DNA of 64,000 bases, from contig CM026402.1 in NCBI GenBank assembly GCA_014843695.1, positions 21,561,005 to 21,625,004 on the forward strand, written 5' to 3'. This document shows positions 26,701-39,692 of this stretch, piece after piece. The position numbers and the translations under genes were made by a program. The stretch comes from Archivesica marissinica (Eukaryota; Mollusca; Bivalvia; Venerida; Vesicomyidae). The notes below the pieces were generated by a model. It made no database searches and was not told where the DNA came from. It saw nothing but the letters and a program-made list of their open reading frames with translations. Each line of letters opens with the position of its first letter. Position 1 is the stretch's first letter.

Positions 26701-29700
26701 TAATTTATATGGTGTAAACGATGCGTTCGTGTAAGTTAATTTATATGGTGTAAACGATGCGTTCGTGTAAGTTAATTTATATGGTGTAAACGATGCGTTC
26801 GTGTAAGTTAAATTATATGGCGTAAACGATCCGTTCGTGTAAGTTAATTTATATGGTGTAAACGATGCGTTCGTGTAAGTTAATTTATATGGCGTAAACG
26901 ATGCGTTCGTGTAAGTTAAATTATATGGCGTAAACAATCCGTTCCTGTAAGTTAATTTATATCGTGTAAACGATGCGTTCGTGTAAGTTAACTTATATCG
27001 TGTAAACGATGCGTTCGTGTAAGTTAACTTATATCGTGTAAACGATGCGTTCGTGTAAGTTAACTTAAATATGGTGTAAACGATGCGTTCGTGTAAGTTA
27101 ACTTATATCGTGTAAACGATGCGTTCGTGTAAGTTAATTTATATGGTGTAAACGATGCGTTCGTGTAAGTTAACTTATATGGTGTAAACGATGCGTTCGT
27201 GTAAGTTAACTTATATCGTGTAAACGATGCGTTCGTGTAAGTTAAATTATATGGCGTAAACGATGCGTTCGTGTAAGTTAAATTATATGGTGTAAACGAT
27301 CCGTTCGTATAAGTTAAATTATATGGTGTAAACGATGCATTCGTGTAAGTTAACTAATATCGTGTAAAATGCGTTCGTGTAAGTTAATTTATATCGTGTA
27401 AACGATGCGTTCGTGTAAGTTAACTTATATGGTGTAAACGATGCGTTCGTGTAAGTTAACTTATATGGTGTAAACGATGCGTTCGTGTAAGTTAACTTAT
27501 ATGGTGTAAACGATGTGTTGGTGTAAGTTAACTTAAAATATGGTGTAAACGATACGTTCGTGTAAGTTAACTTAAAATATGGTGTAAACGATGCGTTCGT
27601 GTAAGGTAATTTATATGGTGTAAACGATGCGTTCTTGTAAGTTAACTTATATGGCGTAAACGATGCGTTCGTGTAAGTTAACTTATATCGTGTAAACGAT
27701 GCGTTCGTGTAAGTTAACTTATATGGTGTAAACGATGTGTTCGTGTACGTTAATTTATATGGTGTAAACGATGCGTTCGTGTAAGGTAACTTATATGTTG
27801 TAAACGATGCGTTCATGTAAGTTAACTTAAAATATGGTGTAAACGATGCGTTCGTGTAAGTTAACTTATATCGTGTAAAAGATGCGTTCGTGTAAGTTAA
27901 CTTATATGGTGTAAACGATACGTTCGTGTAAGTTAACTTATATGTTGTAAACGATGCGTTCGTGTAAGTTAACTTATATCGTGTAAAGGATACGTTCGTG
28001 TAAGTTAACTTATTTGGTGTAAGCGATGCGTTAGTGTAAGTTAACTTATATCGTGTAAACGATGCGTTCGTATAAGTTAAATTATATGGCGTAAACGATC
28101 CGTTCGTGTAAGTTAACTTATATGGTGTAAACGATGCGTTCATGTAAGTTAACTTAAAATATGGTGTAAACGATGCGTTCGTGTAAGTTAACTTATATCG
28201 TGTAAACGATGCGTTCGTGTAAGTTAACTTATATGGTGTAAACGATACGTTCGTGTAAGTTAACTTATATGGTGTAAACGATGCGTTCGTGTAAGTTAAC
28301 TTATATCGTGTAAACGATACGTTCGTGTAAGTTAACTTATTTGGTGTAAGCGATGCGTTCGTGTAAGTTAATTATATGGTGTAAACGATGGTTCGTGTAA
28401 GTTAATTTATATGGTGTAAACGATGCGTTAGTGTAAGTTAATTTATATGGTGTAAACGATGCGTTCGTGTAAGTTAATTTATATGGCGTAAACGATGCGT
28501 TGGTGTAAGTTAAATTATATGGTGTAAACGATGCGTTCGTGTAAGTTAACTTATATCGTGTAAACGATGCGTTCGTGTAAGTTAATTTATATGGCGTAAA
28601 CGATGCGTTGGTGTAAGTTAACTTATATGGTGTAAACGATGCGTTCGTGTAAGTTAATTTATATGGTGTAAACGATGCGTTCGTGTAAGTTAACTTATAT
28701 CGTGTAAACGATGCGTTCGTGTAAGTTAACTTATATGGTTTAAACGATGCGTTCGTGTAAGGTAACTTATATGGTGTAAACGATGCGTTCGTGTAAGTTA
28801 ACTTATATGGTGTAAACGATCCGTTCGTGTAAGTTAACTTAAAATATGGTGTAAACGATGTATTCGTGTAAGTTAACTTATATCCTGTAAACGATGCGTT
28901 CGTGTAAGTTAATTTATATGGTGTAAACGATGCGTTCGTGTAAGTTAACTTATATGGTGTAAACGATGCGTTCGTGTAAGTTAACTTATATCGTGTAAAC
29001 GATGCGTTCGTGTAAGTTAACTTATATGGTGTAAACGATGCGTTCGTGTAAGTTAATTTATATGGTGTAAACGATGCGTTCGTGTAAGTTAACTTATATG
29101 GTGTAAACGATGCGTTCGTGTAAGTTAATTTATATGGCCTTAGCGATGCGTTCGTGTAAGTTAATTTATATGGCGTAAACGATGCGTTCGTGTAAGTTAA
29201 TTTATATGGTGTAAACGATGCGTTCGTGTAAGTTAATTTATATGGTGTAAACGATGCGTTCGTGTAAGTTAATTTATATGGTGTAAACGATGCGTTCGTG
29301 TAAGTTAATTTATATGGCGTAAACGATGCGTTCGTGTAAGTTAAATTATATTGCGTAAACGATCCGTTCGTGTAAGTTAATTTATATGGTGTAAACGATG
29401 CGTTCGTGTAAGTTAATTTATATGGCGTAAACGATGCGTTCATGTAAGTTAAATTATATGGCGTAAACAATCCGTTCCTGTAAGTTAACTTATATCGTGT
29501 AAACGATGCGTTCGTGTAAGTTAACTTATATGGTGTAAACGATGCGTTCGTGTAAGTTAACTTATATGGTGTAAACGATCCGTTCGTGTAAGTTAATTTA
29601 TATGGTGTAAACGATGCGTTCGTGTAAGTTAATTTATATGGCGTAAACGATGCGTTCATGTAAGTTAAATTATATGGCGTAAACAATCCGTTCGTGTAAG

Positions 29701-32700
29701 TTAATTTATATGGTGTAAACGATGCGTTCGTGTAAGTTAATTTATATGGTGTAAACGATGCGTTCGTGTAAGTTAACTTATATGGTGTAAACGATGCGTT
29801 CGTGTAAGTTAATTTATATGGCGTAAACGATGCGTTCGTGTAAGTTAAATTATATGGTGTAAACGATGCGTTCGTGTAAGTTAACTTAAAATATGGTGTA
29901 AACGATGCGTTCGTGTAAGTTAACTTATATCGTGTAAACGATGCGTTCGTGTAAGTTAATTTATATGGTGTAAACGATGCGTTCGTGTAAGTTAACTTAT
30001 ATGGTGTAAACGATACGTTCGTGTAAGTTAACTTATATCGTGTAAACGATGCGTTCGTGTAAGTTAATTTATATGGTGTAAACGATGCGTTCGTGTAAGT
30101 TAACTTATATCGTGTAAACGATGCGTTCGTGTAAGTTAACTTATATCGTGTAAACGATGCGTTCGTGTAAGTTAATTTATATGGCGTAAACGATGCGTTC
30201 TGTAAGTTAATTATATGGCGTAAACGATCCGTTCGTGTAAGTTAATTTATATGGCCTTAGCGATGCGTTCGTGTAAGTTAATTTATATGGCGTAAACGAT
30301 GCGTTCGTGTAAGTTAATTTATATGGTGTAAACGATGCGTTCGTGTAAGTTAATTTATATGGTGTAAACGATGCGTTCGTGTAAGTTAATTTATATGGTG
30401 TAAACGATGCGTTCGTGTAAGTTAATTTATATGGCGTAAACGATGCGTTCGTGTAAGTTAAATTATATTGCGTAAACGATCCGTTCGTGTAAGTTAATTT
30501 ATATGGTGTAAACGATGCGTTCGTGTAAGTTAATTTATATGGCGTAAACGATGCGTTCATGTAAGTTAAATTATATGGCGTAAACAATCCGTTCCTGTAA
30601 GTTAACTTATATCGTGTAAACGATGCGTTCGTGTAAGTTAACTTAATATGGTGTAAACGATGCGTTCGTGTAAGTTAACTTAAATATGGTGTAAACGATG
30701 CGTTCGTGTAAGTTAATTTATATGGTGTAAACGATGCGTTCGTGTAAGTTAATTTATATGGTGTAAACGATGCGTTCGTGTAAGTTAACTTATATGGTGT
30801 AAACGATACGTTCGTGTAAGTTAACTTATATCGTGTAAACGATGCGTTCGTGTAAGTTAATTTATATGGTGTAAACGATGCGTTCGTGTAAGTTAACTTA
30901 TATCGTGTAAACGATGCGTTCGTGTAAGTTAACTTATATCGTGTAAACGATGCGTTCGTGTAAGTTAATTTATATGGCGTAAACGATGCGTTCTTGTAAA
31001 TTAAGTTATATGGCGTAAACGATCCGTTCGTGTAAGTTAATTTATATGGCCTTAGCGATGCGTTCGTGTAAGTTAATTTATATGGCGTAAACGATGCGTT
31101 CGTGTAAGTTAATTTATATGGTGTAAACGATGCGTTCGTGTAAGTTAATTTATATGGCGTAAACGATGCGTTCGTGTAAGTTAAATTATATTGCGTAAAC
31201 GATCCGTTCGTGTAAGTTAATTTATATGGTGTAAACGATGCGTTCGTGTAAGTTAATTTATATGGCGTAAACAATGCGTTCGTGTAAGTTAAATTATATG
31301 GCAAAACAATCCGTTCCTGTAAGTTAATTTATATCGTGTAAACGATGCGTTCGTGTAAGTTAACTTATATCGTGTAAACGATGCGTTCGTGTAAGTTAAC
31401 TTATATCGTGTAAACGATGCGTTCGTGTAAGTTAACTTATATGGTGTAAACGATGCGTTCGTGTAAGTTAACTTATATCGTGTAAACGATGCGTTCGTGT
31501 AAGTTAATTTATATGGTGTAAACGATGCGTTCGTGTAAGTTAACTTATATGGTGTAAACGATGCGTTCGTGTAAGTTAACTTATATGGTGTAAACGATAC
31601 GTTCGTGTAAGTTAACTTATTTGGTGTAAGCGATGCGTTCGTGTAAGTTAACTTATATCGTGTAAACGATGCGTTCGTGTAAGTTAAATTATATGGCGTA
31701 AACGATCCGTTCGTGTAAGTTAAATTATATGGTGTAAACGATCCGTTGGTTTAAGTTAAATTATATGGTGTAAACGATGCGTTCGTGTAAGTTAACTAAT
31801 ATCGTGTAAACGATGCGTTCGTGTAAGTTAATTTATATCGTGTAAACGATGCGTTCGTGTAAGTTAACTTATATGGTGTAAACGATGCGTTCGTGTAAGT
31901 TAACTTATATCGTGTAAACGATGCGTTCGTGTAAGTTAATTTATATGGTGTAAACGATGCGTTCGTGTAAGTTAACTTATATCGTGTAAACGATGCGTTC
32001 GTGTAAGTTAACTTATATCGTGTAAACGATGCGTTCGTGTAAGTTAATTTATATGGCGTAAACGATGCGTTCTTGTAAGTTAAGTTATATGGCGTAAACG
32101 ATCCGTTCGTGTAAGTTAACTTAAAATATGGTGTAAACGATGTGTTCGTGTAAGTTAACTTATATCCTGTAAACGATGCGTTCGTGTAAGTTAATTTATA
32201 TGGTGTAAACGATGCGTTCGTGTAAGTTAACTTATATGGTGTAAACGATACGTTCGTGTAAGTGAACTTATATCGTGTAAACGATCCGTTCGTGTAAGTT
32301 AATTTATATGGCCTTAGCGATGCGTTCGTGTAAGTTAATTTATATGGCGTAAACGATGCTTTCGTGTAAGATAATTTATATGGTGTAAACGATGTGTTCG
32401 TGTAAGTTAACTTATATGGTGTAAACGATACGTTCGTGTAAGTTAACTTAAAATATGGTGTAAACGATGCGTTCGTGTAAGTTAATTTATATGGTGTAAA
32501 CGATGCGTTCGTGTAAGTTAATTTATATGGTGTAAACGATGCGTTCGTGTAAGTTAACTTATATGGTGTAAACGATACGTTCGTGTAAGTTAACTTATAT
32601 CGTGTAAACGATGCGTTCGTGTAAGTTAATTTATATGGTGTAAACGATGCGTTCGTGTAAGTTAACTTATATCGTGTAAACGATGCGTTCGTGTAAGTTA

Positions 32701-35341
32701 ACTTATATCGTGTAAACGATGCGTTCGTGTAAGTTAATTTATATGGCGTAAACGATGCGTTCTTGTAAGTTAAGTTATATGGCGTAAACGATCCGTTCGT
32801 GTAAGTTAATTTATATGGCCTTAGCGATGCGTTCGTGTAAGTTAATTTATATGGCGTAAACGATGCGTTCGTGTAAGTTAATTTATATGGTGTAAACGAT
32901 GCGTTCGTGTAAGTTAATTTATATGGCGTAAACGATGCGTTCGTGTAAGTTAAATTATATTGCGTAAACGATCCGTTCGTGTAAGTTAATTTATATGGTG
33001 TAAACGATGCGTTCCTGTAAGTTAATTTATATGGCGTAAACAATGCGTTCGTGTAAATTAAATTATATGGCTAAAACAATCCGTTCCTGTAAGTTAATTT
33101 ATATCGTGTAAACGATGCGCTCGTGTAAGTTAACTTATATCGTGTAAACGATGCGTTCGTGTAAGTTAACTTATATCGTGTAAACGATACGTTCGTGTAA
33201 GTTAACTTAAACTATGGTGTAAACGATGCGTTCGTGTAAGTTAACTTACATCGTGTAAACGATGCGTTCGTGTAAGTTAATTTATATGGTGTAAACGATG
33301 CGTTCGTGTAAGTTAACTTATATGGTGTAAACGATGTGTTCATGTAAGTTAACTTAAAATATGGTGTAAACGATGCGTTCGTGTAAGTTAACTTATATCG
33401 TGTAAACGATGCGTTCGTGTAAGTTAACTTATATGGTGTAAACGATACGTTCGTGTAAGTTAACTTATATGGTGTAAACGATGCGTTCGTGTAAGTTAAC
33501 TTATATCGTGTAAACGATACGTTCGTGTAAGTTAACTTATTTGGTGTAAGCGATGCGTTCGTGTAAGTTAACTTATATCGTGTAAACGATGCGTTCGTGT
33601 TAGTTAAATGATATGGCGTAAACGATCCGTTCGTGTAAGTTAAATTATATGGTGCAAACGATCCGTTGGTTTAAGTTAAATTATATGGTGTTTAACGATG
33701 CGTTCGTGTAAGTTAACTAATATCGTGTAAACGATGCGTTCGTGTAAGTTAATTTATATCGTGTAAACGATGCGTTCGTGTAAGTTAACTTATATGGTGT
33801 AAACGATGCGTTCGTGTAAGTTAACTTATATGGTGTAAACGATGTGTTCGTGTAAGTTAACTTAAAATATGGTGTAAACGATACGTTCGTGTAAGTTAAC
33901 TTAAAATATGGTGTAAACGATGCGTTCATGTAAGTTAACTTATATCGTGTAAACGATACGTTCGTGTAAGTTAACTTATTTGGTGTAAGCGATGCGTTCG
34001 TGTAAGTTAACTTATATCGTGTAAACGATGCTTTCGTGTAAGTTAAATTATATGGCGTAAACGATCCTTTCGTGTAAGTTAAATTATATGGTGTAAACGA
34101 TACGTTGGTGTAAGTTAAATTATATGGTGTAAACGATGCGTTCGTGTAGGTTAACTAATATCGTGTAAACGATGCGTTCGTGTAAGTTAATTTATATCGT
34201 GTAAACGATGCGTTCGTGTAAGTTAACTTATATGGTGTAAACGATGCGTTCGTGTAAGTTAACTTATATCGTGTAAACGATGCGTTCGTGTAAGTTAAAT
34301 TATATGGTGTAAAAGATGTGTTCGTGTAAGTTAACTTAAAATATGGTGTAAACGATACGTTCGTGTAAGTTAACTTAAAATATGGTGTAAACGATGCGTT
34401 CGTGTAAGTTAATTTATATGGTGTAAACGATGCGTTCGTGTAAGTTAATTTATATAGTGTAAACGATGCGTTTGTGTAAGTTAACTTATATTGTGTAACC
34501 GATGCGTTCGTGTAAGATAACTTATATGGTGTAAACGATGCGTTCGTGTAAGTTAACTTATATCGTGTAAACGATACGTTCGTGTAAGTTAACATATTTG
34601 GTGTAAGCGATGCGTTCGTGTAAGTTAACTTATATCGTGTAAACGATGCGTTCGTGTAAGTTAAATTATATGGCGTAAACGATCCGTTCGTGTAAGTTAA
34701 ATTATATGGTGTAAACGATCAGTTAGTATAAGTTAAATTATATGGTGTAAACGATGCATTCGTGTAAGTTAACTAATATCGTGTAAATGATGCGTTCGTG
34801 TAAGTTAACTTAAAATATGGTGTAAACGATGCGTTCGTGTAAGTTAACTTATATGGTGTAAACGATATGTTCGTGTAAGTTAACTTATATATTATGTAAA
34901 CGATACGTTCGTGTAAGTTAACTTATATCGTGTAAACGATGCGTTCGTGTAAGTTAACTTATATCGTGTAAACGATGCGTTTGTGTAAGTTAACTTATAT
35001 CGTGTAAACGATGCGTTCCTGTAAGTTAATTTATATGGTGTAAACGATGCGTTCGTGGAAATTAACTTATATCGTGTAAACGATGCGTTCCTGTAAGTTA
35101 ATGTATATGGTGTAAACGATGCGTTCGTGTAAGTTAACTTATATGGTGTAAACGATGCGTTCGTGTAAGTTAACTTAAATGGTGTAAACGATGCGTTCGT
35201 GTAAGTTAACTTATATGGTGTAAACGATGCGTTCGTGTAAGTTAACTTATATGGTGTAAACGATGCGTTCGTGTAAGTTAACTTATATGGTGTAAACGAT
35301 GCGTTCGTGTAAGTTAACTTATATGGTGTAAACGATGCGTT

Positions 35342-35565
35342 CGTGTAAGTTAATTATATGGTGTAAACGTGTTCGTGTAAGTTAATTATATGGTAAGATC
35401 TCGTGTAAGTTAAGGGTAAACGATGTCGTGTAAGTTAATATATGTAACGATGCGTTCGTGTAAGTTATATAGGTTAAACGATGCTTCGTAAGTTTTATAT
35501 GGGTAAACGATCGTTCGTGTAAGTTAATATATGTTAAACGACGTTCGTGTAAGTTAATTATATGG
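35342..35565. repeat. Heavily eroded satellite units
   Basis: About ten consecutive units have lost 3 to 15 bases each (for example taagggtaaacgatgtcgtg and tatgtaacgatgcgttcg). Both sides are intact 36-mers. It separates homogenised units on the left from the higher-order region on the right, as a join between two read sets might. Confidence 0.75.
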
Positions 35566-38070
35566 TGTAAACGATGCGTTCGTGTAAGTTAATTTATATG
35601 GCGTAAACGATGCGTTCGTGTAAGTTAATTTATATGGTGTAAACGATGCGTTCGTGTAAGTTAATTTATATGGTGTAAACGATGCGTTCGTGTAAGTTAA
35701 TTTATATGGTGTAAACAATGCGTTCGTGTAAGTTAAGTTATATGGTGTAACGATGCGTTCGTGTAAGTTAATTTATATGGTGTAAACGATGCGTTCGTGT
35801 AAGTTAATTTATATGGCGTAAACGATGCGTTCGTGTAAGTTAAATTATATGGTGTAAACGATGTGTTCGTGTAAGTTAACGTAAAATATGGTGTAAACGA
35901 TACGTTCGTGTAAGTTAACTTAAAATATGGTGTAAACGATGCGTTCCTGTAAGTTAATTCATATGGTGTAAACGATGCGTTCGTGTAAGTTAACTTATAT
36001 GGTGTAAACGATGCGTTCGTGTAAGTTAACTTATATCGTGTAAACGATACGTTCGTGTAAGTTAATTTATATCGTGCAAACGATGCGTTCGTGTAAGTTA
36101 ACTTAAAATATGGTGTAAACGATGCGTTCGTGTAAGTTAACTTATATGGTGTAAACGATATGTTCGTGTAAGTTAACTTATATATTGTGTAAACGATACG
36201 TTCGTGTAAGTTAACTTATATCGTGTAAACGATGCGTTCGTGTAAGTTAATTTATATGGTGTAAACGATGCGTTCGTGTAAGTTAACATATATGATGTAA
36301 ACGATGCGTTCGTGTAAGTTAACTTATATCGTGTAAACGATGCGTTCCTGTAAGTTAATTTATATGGTGTGAATGATGCGTTCGTGTAAATTAACATATA
36401 TGGTGTAAACGATGCGTTCGTGTAAGTTAACTTATATCGTGTAAACGATGCGTTCCTGTAAGTTAATTTATATGGTGTTAACGATGCGTTCGTGTAAATT
36501 AACTTATATCGTGTAAACGATGCGTTCGTGTAAGTTAATGTATATGGTGTAAACGATGCGTTCGTGTAAGTTAACTTAAAATATGGTGTAAACGATGCGT
36601 TCGTCTAAGTTAACTTATATGGTGTAAACGATATGTTCGTGTAAGTTAACTTATATATTGTGTAAACGATACGTTCGTGTAAGTTAACTTATATGGTGTA
36701 AACGATGCGTTCGTGTAAGTTAATGTATATGGCGTAAACGATGCGTTCGTGTAAGTTAATTTATATGGTGTAAACGATGGCTTCGTGTAAGTTAAATTAT
36801 ATTGCGTAAACGATCCGTTCGTGTAAGTTAATTTATATGGTGTAAACGATGCGTTCGTGTAAGTTAATTTATATGGCGTAAATGATCCGTTCGTGTAAGT
36901 TAAATTATATGGTGTAAACGATCCGTTTGTGTAAAGTTAAATTATATGGTGTAAACGATGCGTTCGTGTAAGTTAACTAATATCGTGTAAACGATGCGTT
37001 CGTGTAAGTTAATTTTTATGGTGTAAACTATGCGTTCCTGTAAGTTAACTTATATCGTGTAAACGATGCGTTCGTGTAAGTTAATTTATATGGCGTAAAC
37101 GATGCGTTCGTGTAAGTTAACTTATATGGTGTAAACGATCCGTTCGTGTAAGTTAACTTATATGGCGTAAGCGATGCGTTCGTGTAAGTTAACTTATATG
37201 GTGTAAACGATGCGTTCCTGTAAGTTAAATTATATGGCGTAAACGATGTGTTCGTGTAAGTTAAATTATATGGTGTAAACGATGCGTTCGTGTAAGTTAA
37301 ATTATATGGCGTAAACGATGTGTTCGTGTAAGTTAAATTATATGGTGTAAACGATGCGTTCGTGTAAGTTAACTTAAAATATGGTGTAAACGATGCGTTC
37401 GTGTAAGATAACTTATATGGTGTAAACGATATGTTCGTGTAAGTTAACTTATATATTGTGTAAACGATACGTTCGTGTAAGTTAACTTATATGGTGTAAA
37501 CGATGCGTTCGTGTAAGTTAATTGATATGGCGTAAACGATGCGTTCGTGTAAGTTAATTTATATGGTGTAAATGATGCGTTCGTGTAAGTTAATTTATAT
37601 GGTGTAAACGATGCCTTCGTGTAAGTTAAATTATATTGCGTAAACGATCCGTTCGTGTAAGTTAATTTATATGGTGTAAACGATGCGTTCGTGTAAGTTA
37701 ATTTATATGGCGTAAATGATCCGTTCGTGTAAGTTAAATTATATGGTGTAAACGATCCGTTTGTGAAAGTTAAATTATATGGTGTAAACGATGCGTTCGT
37801 GTAAGTTAACTAATATCGTGTAAACGATGCGTTCGTGTAAGATAAATTATATGGCGTAAACGATGCGTTCGTGTAAGTTAAATTATATGGTGTAAACGAT
37901 GCGTTCCTGTAAATTAATTTATGTGGTGTAAACGATGCGTTCGTGTAAGTTAAGTTATATGGTGTAACGATGCGTTCGTGTAAGTCAATTTATATGGTGT
38001 AAATGATGCGTTCGTGTAAGTTAATTTATATGGCGTAAACGATGCGTTCGTGTAAGTTAATTTTTATGGT

Positions 38071-39692
38071 GTAAACTATGCGTTCGTGTAAGTTAACTTA
38101 TATCGTGTAAACGATGCGTTCGTGTAAGTTAATTTATATGGCGTAAACGATGCGTTCGTGTAAGTTAACTTATATGGTGTAAACGATCCGTTCGTGTAAG
38201 TTAACTTATATGGCGTAAGCGATGCGTTCGTGTAAGTTAATTTATATGGTGTAATCGATGCGTTCCTGTAAGTTAAATTATATGGCGTAAACGATGTGTT
38301 CGTGTAAGTTAAATTATATGGTGTAAACGATGCGTTCGTGTAAGTTAAATTATATGGCATAAACGATGTGTTCGTGTAAGTTAAATTATATGGTGTAAAC
38401 GATGCGTTCGTGTAAGTTAAATTATATGGTGTAAACGATGCGTTCCTGTTAGTTAATTTATATGGTGTAAACAATGCGTTCGTGTAAGTTAAGTTATATG
38501 GTGTAACGATGCGTTCGTGTAAGTTAATTTATATGGTGTAAACGATGCGTTCGTGTAAGTTAACTTATATCGTGTAAACGATGCGTTCGTGTAAGTTAAC
38601 TAATATCGTGTAAACGATGCGTTCGTGTAAGTTAATTTTTATGGTGTAAACTATGCGTTCCTGTAAGCTAACTTATATCGTGTAAACGATGCGTTCGTGT
38701 AAGTTAATTTATATGGCGTAAACGATGCGTTCGTGTAAGTTAACTTATATGGTGTAAACGATCCGTTCGTGTAAGTTAACTTATATGGCGTAAGCGATGC
38801 GTTCGTGTAAGTTAACTTATATGGTGTAAACGATGCGTTCCTGTAAGTTAAATTATATGGCGTAAACGATGTGTTCGTGTAAGTTAAATTATATGGTGTA
38901 AACGATGCGTTCGTGTAAGTTAAATTATATGGCGTAAACGATGTGTTCGTGTAAGTTAAATTATATGGTGTAAACGATGCGTTCGTGTAAGTTAACTTAA
39001 AATATGGTGTAAACGATGCGTTCGTGTAAGATAACTTATATGGTGTAAACGATATGTTCGTGTAAGTTAACTTAAATATTGTGTAAACGATACGTTCGTG
39101 TAAGTTAACTTATATGGTGTAAACGATGCGTTCGTGAAAGTTAATTGATATGGCGTAAACGATGCGTTCGTGTAAGTTAATTTATATGGTGTAAATGATG
39201 CGTTCGTGTAAGTTAATTTATATGGTGTAAACGATGCCTTCGTGTAAGTTAAATTATATTGCGTAAACGATCCGTTCGTGTAAGTTAATTTATATGGTGT
39301 AAACGATGCGTTCGTGTAAGTTAATTTATATGGCGTAAATGATCCGTTCGTGTAAGTTAAATTATATGGTGTAAACGATCCGTTTGTGTAAGTTAAATTA
39401 TATGGTGTAAACGATGCGTTCGTGTAAGTTAACTAATATCGTGTAAACGATGCGTTCGTGTAAGATAAATTATATGCGTAAACGATGCGTTCGTGTAAGT
39501 TAAATTATATGGTGTAAACGATGCGTTCCTGTAAATTAATTTATATGGTGTAAACGATGCGTTCGTGTAAGTTAAGTTATATGGTGTAACGATGCGTTCG
39601 TGTAAGTCAATTTATATGGTGTAAATGATGCGTTCGTGTAAGTTAATTTATATGGCGTAAACGATGCGTTCGTGTAAGTTAATTTTTATGGT
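38071..39692. repeat. 1622-bp higher-order repeat unit of the satellite
   Basis: The rare variant ggtgtaaaCTATGcg occurs at about 37023, 38071, 38645, 39693, 41400, 42305 and 43173. The spacing 1048, 574, 1048 shows a 1622-bp period (about 45 monomers). A 132-residue accidental frame at 38076 recurs at 39698 with a single residue change. Shorter periods of 905 and 868 bp follow. Confidence 0.85.

Noticed and set aside
24151..33043. Long minus-strand open frames (200-449 residues) of TNASFTPYKLTY repeats as a repetitive protein gene
   Set aside because: They follow from a 36-bp unit with one stop-free frame. Starts are chance ATGs, frames break at simple indels, and nothing resembles a signal peptide, unique termini or splice pattern.
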